24,758 bases of DNA from an uncultured Bacilli bacterium. Lineage in GTDB: Bacteria; Bacillota_I; Bacilli_A; RF39; UBA660. Location of the stretch: positions 1-24,758 of the forward strand of contig CAKOQM010000018.1 in the NCBI GenBank assembly GCA_934101275.1. The letters run 5' to 3'. The notes under the pieces are model-generated. The model ran no database searches. It was not told the DNA's origin and was given only the letters and a program-made list of their open reading frames with translations. Of the stretch, positions 14,202-22,053 are shown piece after piece. Position numbers and translations under genes: made by a program. Each line of letters begins with the position of its first letter. Within the stretch, counting starts at the first letter, position 1.

Positions 14202-16031
14202 TTATTTTTCTTCGTAAGAAGCTTCTTCAACACCGTCATCGGCTTTTTTATTTTCGGTATTATTAGGTGTTTCTGTTTGAGTTGCTTGATTATTTTTAGC
14301 AGCTTCTTCGTATGCTTTTGTAGCAAGTTTCATAGCTACTTCATTTAAGTTTTCTGTTTTCTTCTTAATGTCTTCAACATTATTTTTTTCCATAGCTTCT
14401 TTTAATTCTTTAATCTTGCTTTCAGCTTCTTCTTTATCTTTGCTATCTACTTTATCACCTAAATCTTTGATAGCTTTTTCAGTTTGGAAGATTAAAGAAT
14501 CCGCATCATTTTTAGCATCCACTTCTTGTTTACGTTTTTCATCGGCTTCTTTATTTGCTTCAGCATCTTTCATCATTTTATCAATTTCGTCATCGCTTAA
14601 GTTTGTGCTAGAAGTGATGGTAATAGATTGTTCTTTATTTGTTCCTAAATCTTTAGCGGTTACATGAACGATACCATTGGCATCAATATCAAATTTAACT
14701 TCGATTTGAGGAACTCCTCTTGGAGCTGGGGGAATATTACCTAATTGGAAATTACCTAGAGTTTTATTGTCACTTGCCATTTTTCTTTCACCTTGTAGAA
14801 CATGAATATCAACAGCTGGTTGATTATCAGCAGCTGTACTAAATACTTGACTCTTACTTGTTGGAATGGTTGTGTTTCTTGGAATTAAGACCGTCATAAC
14901 ACCGCCAAGTGTTTCAAGACCAAGTGATAATGGAGTAACATCAAGTAAAACTAAATCGTCCATTTCACCCGTTAACACACCACCTTGAATAGCGGCTCCC
15001 ATAGCGACAACTTCGTCTGGGTTGACTCCTTTATGTGGTTCACGTCCAAGTTCTTTTTTAACAAGTTCTTGAATATAAGGAATACGTGTAGAACCACCAA
15101 CTAGGATAACTTCATCAATATCGCTGCTTGATAATTTGGCATCAGATAAAGCTTTGTGAACAGGATCTAGAGTACTATCAAATAAATCACGGTTTAAATC
15201 TTCAAATTTAGCTTTTGATAATTCCATATCCATATGAATTGGACCATCGGCATTTTGAGAAATAAATGGCAAATTAATTTGTGTAACACTCATACCAGAT
15301 AAATCTTTTTTAGCTTTTTCAGCAGCATCTTTAATACGTTGCATAGCCATAGCGTCATTTGTTAAATCAACGCCTTGTTCTTTCTTTAATGTGTCAACTA
15401 AATAGTCCATAACACGTTTATCAAAATCATCACCACCTAAATGGTTATTACCAGCCGTTGCTTTAACTTCAAAAACACCATCACCAATTTCAAGGATAGA
15501 AACATCGAATGTTCCACCACCTAAGTCATAAACTAAAATGGTTTGTGTTTTTTCTTGTTTATCTAAGCCATACGCTAAAGCAGCAGCTGTAGGTTCATTA
15601 ATAATACGTTTAACATCTAAGCCAGCAATTTTACCAGCATCTTTTGTAGCTTGTCTTTGGGCATCATTGAAGTAAGCAGGAACGGTAATAACAGCCTCTT
15701 TAACCGTTTCGCCTAAATAACTTTCGGCATCTTTTTTTAATTTTCCTAAAATTTTAGCAGAAATTTCTTGAGGTGTCCATTCTTTACCACTCGCACTTAC
15801 TTTTTCACTGCTTCCCATTAATCTTTTAATAGAAGCAATTGTATTTTTAGGGTTCGTTACAGCTTGACGTTTCGCACGATCTCCAACTAAAACTTCCTCT
15901 CCTTTAAAAGCAACAACAGATGGTGTTGTTCTTCCTCCTTCATCATTTGGAATAACAACAGGACTTCCACCCTCTAAGACAGATACACAACTATTTGTTG
16001 TACCTAAATCAATACCTATAATTTTACTCAT
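14202..16031 (-). CDS. dnaK: Chaperone DnaK (Hsp70)
   Basis: A 609-residue Hsp70 that binds and releases unfolded polypeptides with ATP. The nucleotide-binding domain has the signatures IGIDLGTTNSCV at the N-terminus, VYDLGGGTFDVSILEI (about residue 170) and VILVGGSTRIPYIQELV (about 310). The substrate-binding domain begins near LLDVTPLSLGLETLGG. The helical lid is followed by a flexible Asn/Thr/Lys-rich tail ending EEASYEEK. Length is typical for Firmicutes. The gene starts 16 bases after the small orphan ORF, with a Shine-Dalgarno AGAAAGG. It belongs to the hrcA operon. Confidence 0.98.
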   Translation of the reverse strand: MSKIIGIDLGTTNSCVSVLEGGSPVVIPNDEGGRTTPSVVAFKGEEVLVGDRAKRQAVTNPKNTIASIKRLMGSSEKVSASGKEWTPQEISAKILGKLKKDAESYLGETVKEAVITVPAYFNDAQRQATKDAGKIAGLDVKRIINEPTAAALAYGLDKQEKTQTILVYDLGGGTFDVSILEIGDGVFEVKATAGNNHLGGDDFDKRVMDYLVDTLKKEQGVDLTNDAMAMQRIKDAAEKAKKDLSGMSVTQINLPFISQNADGPIHMDMELSKAKFEDLNRDLFDSTLDPVHKALSDAKLSSSDIDEVILVGGSTRIPYIQELVKKELGREPHKGVNPDEVVAMGAAIQGGVLTGEMDDLVLLDVTPLSLGLETLGGVMTVLIPRNTTIPTSKSQVFSTAADNQPAVDIHVLQGERKMASDNKTLGNFQLGNIPPAPRGVPQIEVKFDIDANGIVHVTAKDLGTNKEQSITITSSTNLSDDEIDKMMKDAEANKEADEKRKQEVDAKNDADSLIFQTEKAIKDLGDKVDSKDKEEAESKIKELKEAMEKNNVEDIKKKTENLNEVAMKLATKAYEEAAKNNQATQTETPNNTENKKADDGVEEASYEEK

Positions 16032-16047
16032 ATTTCATCCGACCTTT

Positions 16048-16338
16048 CTAATTTAAACCCATATGAGTCTTTCTTTGTAAATTATCTTCCATACTTTTTT
16101 GATATTCTTTAAAAGCATGTTGTAATTCTTCATAAGAAATAACTTTGCCATATTTCTTTTGAAATACAGCTTGAATCATTTCTTTTTTTTCTTGGAATTC
16201 TTGCATAAAATGTATGTAATTTTCTTTAAAATAACCTTTCTGGCACCACATTTGATATCTACCACATTGATATTCTAAAACTTGAGCCTCTAATAATTGA
16301 TTAACTAAAGTAATATCATTTTCGAAAAATTCATTCAT
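16048..16338 (-). CDS. Orphan 96-residue protein in the heat-shock operon
   Basis: I do not recognise this protein. It is predicted to be soluble and mostly helical, with an amphipathic N-terminal helix (FFENDITLVNQLLEAQVLEY) and a long charged helix (YIHFMQEFQEKKEMIQAVF) ending in a Lys/Gln-rich tail. It contains two Cys residues (Cys25 and Cys33) and no domain motif I know. The Shine-Dalgarno AAGGGGG sits in the last codons of grpE, and the start is two bases after the grpE stop, so translation is probably coupled. Position between grpE and dnaK suggests a co-chaperone, adaptor or regulator of DnaK, by context only. Confidence 0.75.
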   Translation of the reverse strand: MNEFFENDITLVNQLLEAQVLEYQCGRYQMWCQKGYFKENYIHFMQEFQEKKEMIQAVFQKKYGKVISYEELQHAFKEYQKSMEDNLQRKTHMGLN

Positions 16339-16340
16339 TT

Positions 16341-16886
16341 TTATTCCCCCTTTTGATTCACTTTAACCATCGCTGGTCTTAACACTTTATCCTTATATTT
16401 ATATCCTTTTTGTAAAACATCTAGAACAACATTGTCATCATATTCTTCATCACAAGAAACTAAAACTGCATTCATAGTATTTTCATCAAAAGGATCGTGC
16501 AAAGCATTAATCTCAGATACTCCTATTTTTTTTAATTCCTCCACCATATTAGCATAGATCATTTTAAATCCACTCAAGAATCTACTTACCTCATCTGTTA
16601 AATCATTATCATCCATTTTAATAGCATGTTCAAAATTATCTAAAATAGGAAGCATTTTTTCTATAATTTCTTCACCATCATATTTTCGGAGACGAGATTT
16701 TTCTTCATCGAAACGTCTACGCATATTTTGCATTTCTGCAGATAGTCTTAAAATCTTTTCATCTTTTAAAGAAAATTCTTCTTTCAGTTTTTCTAATTGT
16801 TCATGATGTTTACACTCTTCATGTTTCTTTTTCTTTGACGTTTCTTCTTTTTTCTTATCTTTTGTCTTTTCTTCGTCTTTATTCAT
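16341..16886 (-). CDS. grpE: GrpE nucleotide-exchange factor
   Basis: A 181-residue dimeric co-chaperone that releases ADP from DnaK. The first ~30 residues are a Lys/Glu/His-rich disordered stretch. A long coiled-coil helix follows (about 30-80, including LRLSAEMQNMRRRFDEEKSR). The C-terminal beta domain carries the family end motif (YKYKDKVLRPAMVKV). The start overlaps the hrcA stop by four bases (ATGA), which couples translation. The start is an ATG near a Shine-Dalgarno GGAGGA at the end of hrcA. Confidence 0.95.
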   Translation of the reverse strand: MNKDEEKTKDKKKEETSKKKKHEECKHHEQLEKLKEEFSLKDEKILRLSAEMQNMRRRFDEEKSRLRKYDGEEIIEKMLPILDNFEHAIKMDDNDLTDEVSRFLSGFKMIYANMVEELKKIGVSEINALHDPFDENTMNAVLVSCDEEYDDNVVLDVLQKGYKYKDKVLRPAMVKVNQKGE

Positions 16887-17893
16887 CTTCCATCCTCCTC
16901 ATTCAGCTCTTTATTTATAAAAGAAAGCAAGCCAACAACTCGGTCATATTCCATTCTTTTAGGGCCTATAATAGCAATCGTTCCTTCTTCTCCATCTTTT
17001 TTATAGGTTGTTTTAATAACCGTGACATTGGGATCAAATTCACTATCTTTGCCAATGTAAATGTTAACACCTGCTTTATCTTTCGTAGCATCTATTTTTT
17101 CAATAAAATCTTTATCTTCAAATTTATCCAAAATCGTTCTTATTTTTCCAACATCATTATATTCTGGCTCTTGAAGTAAATAGTTTTTGCCACGAACACG
17201 AACTGTTTCATCCTTTTTAGAAGCAATATCATGAAATGTTTGAGAGAAGATAGAAAATATGGTTTCATATTGTCGTATTTTCTCGGCAATAATAGGCTTT
17301 ATTTCATATTCGAGTCGCGTAGACACTTCTTTGATAGGTGTTCCAATAAGCATCTTATTAATAATTTCGCAAGTCTTAACCACTTCGTTAATATCAATCG
17401 TGCTCGCTAGCTGAAATTGTTTATTTTGAACAATTCCCTTATCTGTGCAAACAAGAGCCACAATTTTCCCTTTTTGTAAAGGAATGATATTAACTTGTTG
17501 CAAAGCGTTCTCATCACTATTTTTTCCAAGAACAACACTGGTGTAGCTTGTCATTTCACTGATAATTTCGACACAAGCTTCGATGGTGTCCGATAAAGCA
17601 AGTTCATGATTTTTAAAAATCACTTGTAATTTATGAGCGTCCGTATCAGTAAGTTCTTTGGGCTTCATTAAATTTTCAACATAATATTTATAACCATCTT
17701 CAGAAGGTATCCGACCCGAAGAAATATGATTTTTTTCAAGCAATCCCATTTCTTCTAAATGAGCCATTTCATTACGAATGGTAGCCGATGAACATTTAAG
17801 CTTTTTACATAAAGATTTACTCCCCACCGGTTTCGCCGTTTTTATATAAGATTCAACAATCTCTTTTAAAAGACGGCTTTGTCTATCACTCAT
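16883..17893 (-). CDS. hrcA: Heat-inducible repressor HrcA
   Basis: A 336-residue repressor that binds CIRCE operators and is kept active by GroEL. The N-terminal winged helix-turn-helix (about residues 15-75, with KLKCSSATIRNEMAHLEEMG and ISSGRIPSEDGYKYYV) is followed by the GAF-like dimerisation domain. The start MSDRQSRLLKEI is placed at 17893 after the Shine-Dalgarno AAGGAAG. A longer in-frame reading to 17938 would begin inside the -10 box and is rejected. It is the first gene of the operon and probably regulates itself through the CIRCE-like site upstream. Confidence 0.95.
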   Translation of the reverse strand: MSDRQSRLLKEIVESYIKTAKPVGSKSLCKKLKCSSATIRNEMAHLEEMGLLEKNHISSGRIPSEDGYKYYVENLMKPKELTDTDAHKLQVIFKNHELALSDTIEACVEIISEMTSYTSVVLGKNSDENALQQVNIIPLQKGKIVALVCTDKGIVQNKQFQLASTIDINEVVKTCEIINKMLIGTPIKEVSTRLEYEIKPIIAEKIRQYETIFSIFSQTFHDIASKKDETVRVRGKNYLLQEPEYNDVGKIRTILDKFEDKDFIEKIDATKDKAGVNIYIGKDSEFDPNVTVIKTTYKKDGEEGTIAIIGPKRMEYDRVVGLLSFINKELNEEDGR

Positions 17894-17936
17894 CTTATCA
17901 CTTCCTTTGAAGCATTTCTTTTCAAATGCTATTAAC

Positions 17937-17964
17937 ATTATAGCACTTTTTTTAGCACTGTCAA
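17937..17964 (-). promoter_or_regulatory. hrcA operon promoter
   Basis: TTGACA (17964-17959), a 16-nt spacer and TATAAT (17942-17937) are perfect sigma-A hexamers. The -35 lies inside the CIRCE-like operator. The predicted start is near 17930, giving a leader of about 37 nt. Confidence 0.85.
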
Positions 17965-17978
17965 TATCACTCTGCTAA
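17952..17978. promoter_or_regulatory. Degenerate CIRCE operator
   Basis: On the plus strand TTAGCACTG, nine bases, then CTCTGCTAA. The consensus is TTAGCACTC-N9-GAGTGCTAA, so the left arm matches eight of nine and the right arm six of nine. The outer six bases pair perfectly. Another half-site-like AGTGCTA occurs next to the -10. Overlap with the -35 fits repression by HrcA. Confidence 0.75.
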
Positions 17979-17993
17979 TTTTTTGCTAATTTT

Positions 17994-18024
17994 AAAAGCA
18001 GTGCTTTTAATAGGTACTGCTTTT
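17994..18024. terminator. Perfect 9-bp hairpin between the deletion scar and hrcA
   Basis: AAAAGCAGT (17994-18002) and ACTGCTTTT (18016-18024) are perfect inverted arms around 13 nt. Flanking A and T stretches allow it to act on either strand. It would shield the hrcA promoter from upstream transcription. Confidence 0.6.
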
Positions 18025-18085
18025 ATATGAGTTCATAAGGATTTTCAGAAGTTCCCTTTTGAATTTGTTTAAATTCATTAAAAAA
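18023..18085 (-). pseudogene. Tail remnant of a DUF6273-type gene
   Basis: A short minus-strand frame ends in KGTSENPYELI and a stop, closely resembling the end GEGTLENPYTIG of the intact DUF6273 protein at 9172-10782; 13 bases (TGAAAATCCTTAT) are identical. It is preceded by a TGA and has no start, so it is not a gene. It follows a copy of the promoter/terminator module that precedes the intact gene. The simplest reading is a deletion between the leader and the last ~18 codons of a paralogue. Confidence 0.5.
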
Positions 18086-18109
18086 TCACCATAACCTATG
18101 TATGATGAT
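18080..18109 (-). terminator. Terminator of the nrdD-nrdG-dut operon, overlapping a promoter
   Basis: On the minus strand ATCATCATA pairs with TATGGTGAT (one G-U) around seven bases and is followed by a T run. It matches the hairpin at 10922-10954. It begins about 40 nt after the dut stop, so it probably ends that operon. Confidence 0.65.
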
Positions 18110-18137
18110 TATAATAGACATCTTTCTTTCGCGTCAA
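18108..18137 (-). promoter_or_regulatory. Second copy of the surface-gene promoter module
   Basis: TTGACG (18137-18132), an 18-nt spacer and TATAAT (18113-18108), followed by CATCATA, align with the promoter at 10953-10984. Here the spacer is a mixed A/G sequence instead of a G run. It now leads only into the DUF6273 tail remnant and a terminator. Confidence 0.55.
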
Positions 18138-18147
18138 GATTCTATTT

Positions 18148-18609
18148 TTATTTTTTATCTGTTGTGCTCCCAAAGCCACCCATACGTTTTCCTCCAGATA
18201 CATCATTATCAACAAGTAAGTATTTTTGGAAGATAACTTGACCAATAATATCTCCTTTTTTAATCTTTAAAGATTCCGTACCAAAGTTCCAGTATTGGAA
18301 ATAAAAATGCCCATCATTTGTTGGATTTTCATAATAATCTTTGTCAATAATTCCTACAGAATTAGCCATGACAAACCCTTTTTTAGGTCCACCACTACGA
18401 TTAACTAAAACATAATATTCATCATCTTGACAATAAGCTTTTAAACCTGTGGGAATCAAAGTAGGTTTCATACCATTTTTATAAGGTTCAATTGTAATAT
18501 CTTCAGCAGCTTCTATATCATATCCTGCAGAAAATTTTGTTCCTCTTTTAGGAAGATGAATCTCTTTATCTTCCCATCCTTTTGCTATTTCAAAACCACG
18601 TATTTTCAT
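18148..18609 (-). CDS. dut: dUTP diphosphatase (trimeric dUTPase)
   Basis: A 153-residue enzyme that hydrolyses dUTP to dUMP, keeping uracil out of DNA and supplying thymidylate synthesis. The family motifs are visible in order: motif 1 AGYDIEA (about residue 29), motif 2 VNRSGGPKKGF (about 69), motif 3 GIIDKDYYE (about 85), motif 4 GQVIFQKY (about 122) and the C-terminal flexible motif 5 RMGGFGSTT. The substrate-binding Tyr lies in the motif 3 region. The start overlaps the nrdG stop by one base (TAATG). Co-transcription with nrdD/nrdG groups it with deoxynucleotide supply. Confidence 0.93.
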   Translation of the reverse strand: MKIRGFEIAKGWEDKEIHLPKRGTKFSAGYDIEAAEDITIEPYKNGMKPTLIPTGLKAYCQDDEYYVLVNRSGGPKKGFVMANSVGIIDKDYYENPTNDGHFYFQYWNFGTESLKIKKGDIIGQVIFQKYLLVDNDVSGGKRMGGFGSTTDKK

Positions 18610-19169
18610 TATACTCCTCTTTCTATTTTTTGAAATGTTCTATCATTAACAGGAATTGTCATGATTTTTTTCTCTTTTAAACTTTTAGGAACGTCAATAA
18701 TCCTTTGATTGGCACTTCCTCTAAAAACAAGCCCCTTATGTGCTTTAGAGGCATCAAAACGTCCATCAACTAAAACATCGATATAAGAAAGTATTTCCTT
18801 CGTAAAAGGATATTTTTCATACATATCTTTCATAATTTCATCATCAAATAAATATCCCGAATAACACCAAATGTCTTTTTCATTTTTATATACTTCTTTT
18901 ACTTTTTTTAGTAAAGGAAGTATAGCCTTTTGATTATCAGGATACATTGGCTCTCCCCCTAAAAGAGATAATCCTCTAATATAAGAAGGTTTTAAAAGAG
19001 ATATAATCTCATCAATTTCTTTTTCAGTAAAAGGCTTGCCATATTTATAATTCCACGCGATTTCGTTGAAGCAGCCTTTACAATGATGAGGGCATCCACT
19101 TACAAATAAGGATACCCGTACCCCAAAGCCATTTGCTATATCATAATTTTTTATTTCTGCATAGTACAT
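18609..19169 (-). CDS. nrdG: Anaerobic ribonucleotide reductase activating protein NrdG
   Basis: A 186-residue radical-SAM enzyme that makes the glycyl radical on NrdD. The cluster motif C-x3-C-x2-C is visible in SGCPHHCKGCFNEIAW (about residue 27). The SAM-binding segment GLSLLGGEPMYPDN follows (about 66). Length fits NrdG rather than the longer pyruvate formate-lyase activase. It starts nine bases after the nrdD stop and is one base overlapped with dut downstream. The Fe-S cluster makes it oxygen-sensitive, consistent with an anaerobic organism. Confidence 0.95.
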   Translation of the reverse strand: MYYAEIKNYDIANGFGVRVSLFVSGCPHHCKGCFNEIAWNYKYGKPFTEKEIDEIISLLKPSYIRGLSLLGGEPMYPDNQKAILPLLKKVKEVYKNEKDIWCYSGYLFDDEIMKDMYEKYPFTKEILSYIDVLVDGRFDASKAHKGLVFRGSANQRIIDVPKSLKEKKIMTIPVNDRTFQKIERGV

Positions 19170-19178
19170 AAAAGCCTC

Positions 19179-21305
19179 TTATAGATGTGTCACACGAGCT
19201 TTTATTTCTTTTGTTTTACCAACATTCCAGAAATTTTCTCCAAGATAACCGCATGTTCTTCTTGTTACATTCATCTTTGTTTTATCTTTATTATGACAGT
19301 TTGGACATTCCCAATCTAAATCATCATTCACCATAATTTCACCAGTGTAACCACAGACATGACAATAATCAGATTTGGTATTAAATTCAGCATATTGAAT
19401 ATTATCATAAATAAATTTAACGACTTCTTCCATAGCTTCTAAGTTATGTTCCATATTAGGTACTTCAACATAAGAAATACAACCGCCTGAACTAATAGGT
19501 TGGAATTGACTTTCAAATTTAAATTTAGAGAACGCGTCAATATGTTGTCTTACATCAACATGATAACTATTAGTATAATAGCCTTTATCGGTAACATCTT
19601 TAATCGTTCCAAAACGTTCTTTATCAATTCTAGCAAAACGATAACATAAACTTTCTGCTGGTGTGCCATATAAAGCAAAACCAAGACCCGTTTCTTTTTT
19701 CCATTCATCTACTTTATTTCTTAAGTGATGCATTAATTTTAAAGCAAATTCTTCTCCTTCTTTTTCTGTTTGAGGAACTCCACGCATCAGCATAGTTGTT
19801 TCATAAACACCAATATAACCTAAAGAGAGTGTTGAATAACAACTATTTAAAAATTTATCAATTTTTTCACCTTTTTTTAAACGGGCGATGGCTCCATATT
19901 GCCAGTGAATTGGCGAAATATCACTTGTTGTACCAAGTAGAGCTTCATGACGACACATTAAAGCTTCACGACAAAGTTCAAGTCGTTCATCTAAAAGACT
20001 CCAGAATTTTTCTTCATTTTTTTCTGCCACAATGGCTACTTGAGGTAAATTTATAGACACAACGCCTTGGTTAAAGCGTCCTTCAAATTTATAGTTACCA
20101 TTTTCATCTTTAAAAGGAGATAAGAAACTACGGCATCCCATTGGACTAAAGACATTATCTTCATAATTTTTACGCATCTCTTTAGCACTAATGTAATCTG
20201 GATACATTCTTTTAGCAGAACATTTTACAGCTAAATGTGTTATATAATCATATTTGCCACCTTTTAAACAATTATTTTCATCTAAAACATAAACAAGTTT
20301 TGGAAAAGCTGGTGTAACATATACTCCTTTTTCATTTTTTATACCTTGAATTCTTTGGCGAAGTACCTCTTCAAAGATTAAAGCATTTTCTTCAATGTAT
20401 TCATCTCCATCTTTTAAATACATAAAAAGGGTAACAAAAGGAGATTGTCCATTCGTTGTCATAAGGGTATTAATTTGATATTGAATCGTTTGAACACCCG
20501 CTTTTATCTCTGTTTTGAGCCGATCCATAACCATTTCATCGATTTCTTTTTTCGTCAATTTTTTCTTAATATCCGGTTCAATTTGATCATAAAATTTTTC
20601 TTTTGTTTTACGAACATATTTACCTAAATGAGAAATATCAACAGATTGTCCTCCATATTGATTAGAAGCCACAGCTGCAATAATTTGCGTCATAACCGTA
20701 CAGGCGACTTGAAAACTTTTTGGTGATTCAATCATTTTACCATTCATAACGGTACCATTATCAAGCATATCCTCGATATTGATAAGACAGCAGTTAAAAA
20801 TAGGCTGTACAAAATAATCTGCATCATGAAAATGTAAAATACCCTCTTCATGAGCTTTACTAATTTTTTCTGGAAGTAAGATTCTTCTTGTTAAATCTCT
20901 TGATACTTCACCAGCAATATAGTCTCTTTGTGTACTGGCTAAAGAAGTACTTTTATTTGAGTTTTCTTCAGCTAACTCTTTATTCGAATTTTTAATAAGG
21001 CTTAGAATAGATTCATCTGTCGTATTAGATTTTCTTACTAAAGCTCTTGTATAACGATATGTAATATATTCTTTAGCTAAAGCAAATTTTCGAAGACTCA
21101 TAAGTTTTTCTTCTATAATGTCTTGAATATCCTCGACAAGAATTCTTTTTTTATTCAATTTTTGAATGTATTTAATAATATTTTCGATTTGGGTATCATT
21201 TGCCCCCTCTGCTTCACCAACTTGGGCATTGGCTTTTTTGATAGCTATTCTTATTTTTTCAGGATCAAAGTCAACACTTTTTCCATCTCTTTTAATAACT
21301 TTCAT
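19179..21305 (-). CDS. nrdD: Anaerobic (class III) ribonucleoside-triphosphate reductase NrdD
   Basis: A 708-residue glycyl-radical enzyme that reduces ribonucleoside triphosphates to deoxyribonucleotides without oxygen. An N-terminal ATP-cone (about residues 1-90, starting MKVIKRDGKSVDFDPEKI) gives dATP feedback control. The barrel core has the active-site cysteines. The C-terminus holds a zinc site (CHVCGYTGEI, then CPNCH) and the glycyl-radical loop RRTCGYLGENFWN. I place the start at 21305 after the Shine-Dalgarno AAAGGAG; a longer in-frame reading upstream is non-coding. It is followed by nrdG and dut. A palindrome upstream is positioned for activation by the divergent Crp/Fnr regulator. 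Confidence 0.97.
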   Translation of the reverse strand: MKVIKRDGKSVDFDPEKIRIAIKKANAQVGEAEGANDTQIENIIKYIQKLNKKRILVEDIQDIIEEKLMSLRKFALAKEYITYRYTRALVRKSNTTDESILSLIKNSNKELAEENSNKSTSLASTQRDYIAGEVSRDLTRRILLPEKISKAHEEGILHFHDADYFVQPIFNCCLINIEDMLDNGTVMNGKMIESPKSFQVACTVMTQIIAAVASNQYGGQSVDISHLGKYVRKTKEKFYDQIEPDIKKKLTKKEIDEMVMDRLKTEIKAGVQTIQYQINTLMTTNGQSPFVTLFMYLKDGDEYIEENALIFEEVLRQRIQGIKNEKGVYVTPAFPKLVYVLDENNCLKGGKYDYITHLAVKCSAKRMYPDYISAKEMRKNYEDNVFSPMGCRSFLSPFKDENGNYKFEGRFNQGVVSINLPQVAIVAEKNEEKFWSLLDERLELCREALMCRHEALLGTTSDISPIHWQYGAIARLKKGEKIDKFLNSCYSTLSLGYIGVYETTMLMRGVPQTEKEGEEFALKLMHHLRNKVDEWKKETGLGFALYGTPAESLCYRFARIDKERFGTIKDVTDKGYYTNSYHVDVRQHIDAFSKFKFESQFQPISSGGCISYVEVPNMEHNLEAMEEVVKFIYDNIQYAEFNTKSDYCHVCGYTGEIMVNDDLDWECPNCHNKDKTKMNVTRRTCGYLGENFWNVGKTKEIKARVTHL

Positions 21306-21333
21306 TTTTTCCACTCCTTTACCATGCATACAC

Positions 21334-21362
21334 ATCATAAATCGCATCCAAAACATTGTCTG
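21334..21362 (-). promoter_or_regulatory. Candidate activator-dependent nrdD promoter
   Basis: CAGACA (21362-21357), a 17-nt spacer and TATGAT (21339-21334) form a promoter with a poor -35. The predicted start near 21327 puts the centre of the 16-bp palindrome at about -41.5, the usual class II position for CRP/FNR activators. Confidence 0.5.
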
Positions 21363-21376
21363 TTGCAATTGCAACA
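21361..21376. promoter_or_regulatory. 16-bp palindromic operator between nrdD and the Crp/Fnr gene
   Basis: TGTTGCAATTGCAACA is a perfect palindrome with the TGT-N10-ACA geometry of CRP/FNR-family sites. It overlaps the -35 of the divergent regulator gene and sits just upstream of the candidate nrdD promoter. The adjacent regulator is the obvious candidate to bind it. Confidence 0.7.
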
Positions 21377-21391
21377 ATTTAACATTATAAT
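21363..21391 (+). promoter_or_regulatory. Promoter of the Crp/Fnr-family gene
   Basis: TTGCAA (21363-21368), a 17-nt spacer and TATAAT (21386-21391). The palindrome covers the -35, a position where bound regulator would block polymerase, suggesting autorepression. The predicted start is near 21398. Confidence 0.65.
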
Positions 21392-21423
21392 ACTTTTGTG
21401 TATGAAAGAAGTGGAAAAAGCCT

Positions 21424-22053
21424 ATGAAATATGATATTTTCAAAAATTTTTCCGAAAATGAAAAACGTAAAGTTATGTCAATTGTCGGTGCCAAAGAACT
21501 TTTTTATAAAAAAGGCCAAACTATTACCTACGCGATGAAGAATCGTTTTTTAATAGGTGTCATGATTTCAGGAGAAGCAAATATGATTCGTTATGATTAT
21601 ACAGGAGATAGAACCATTGTTGAAGAAATAAGTACCGGCGATATTTTTTCTGATATGTTTATTTCTAATCATGCCAGCGAGCTTTCTGTTGAAGCGGTAA
21701 AAGACTCTGAAATTATTTTCTTGTCTTACGGCGAAATCATAAAAAAGTGTGAAACAAGCCAATATGCCCTTTCTCTTTTAGATAATCTCTTTACTGTCAT
21801 GAGTCAAAAAATTATTAAAAGAAACGAAAGAATTGAACTTTTAACAGCTCGTAGCATCCGTAATAAACTTCTTGCTTATTTCGAATTAGAAGCCAAAAAA
21901 AATAATTCAAAGTCTTTTAACTTGAATTATTCTTATACCGATCTTGCTGATTATCTTGCCATTGATCGCAGTGCGATGATGCGAGAACTGAAAAATTTAA
22001 AGGAAGATCGTCTTATTAAAGATGTAAACAAAAAGATTACCCTTTTATTTTAA
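21424..22053 (+). CDS. Crp/Fnr-family transcriptional regulator
   Basis: A 209-residue regulator with an N-terminal cyclic-nucleotide-binding-like beta-roll (about residues 15-110, GVMISGEANMIRYDYTGDRT and STGDIFSDMF), a dimerisation helix (about 115-145) and a C-terminal helix-turn-helix (about 165-195). The recognition helix is DRSAMMRELKNL. There is only one Cys, so it cannot hold an FNR-type 4Fe-4S cluster and its signal is unknown. Divergent orientation to nrdD and the shared palindrome suggest control of anaerobic deoxynucleotide synthesis and of itself. The start MKYDIF has only a weak upstream ribosome site (GAAGTGG). Its stop overlaps the neighbouring convergent gene by four bases. 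Confidence 0.9.
   Translation: MKYDIFKNFSENEKRKVMSIVGAKELFYKKGQTITYAMKNRFLIGVMISGEANMIRYDYTGDRTIVEEISTGDIFSDMFISNHASELSVEAVKDSEIIFLSYGEIIKKCETSQYALSLLDNLFTVMSQKIIKRNERIELLTARSIRNKLLAYFELEAKKNNSKSFNLNYSYTDLADYLAIDRSAMMRELKNLKEDRLIKDVNKKITLLF

Noticed and set aside
17894..17938. Longer HrcA start
   Set aside because: It would start within the -10 box of a consensus promoter, and the family N-terminus begins at 17893 with a good ribosome site.
21306..21494. 63-codon N-terminal extension of NrdD
   Set aside because: It runs through the promoter and palindrome region, while a good Shine-Dalgarno and the conserved ATP-cone start fit the ATG at 21305.
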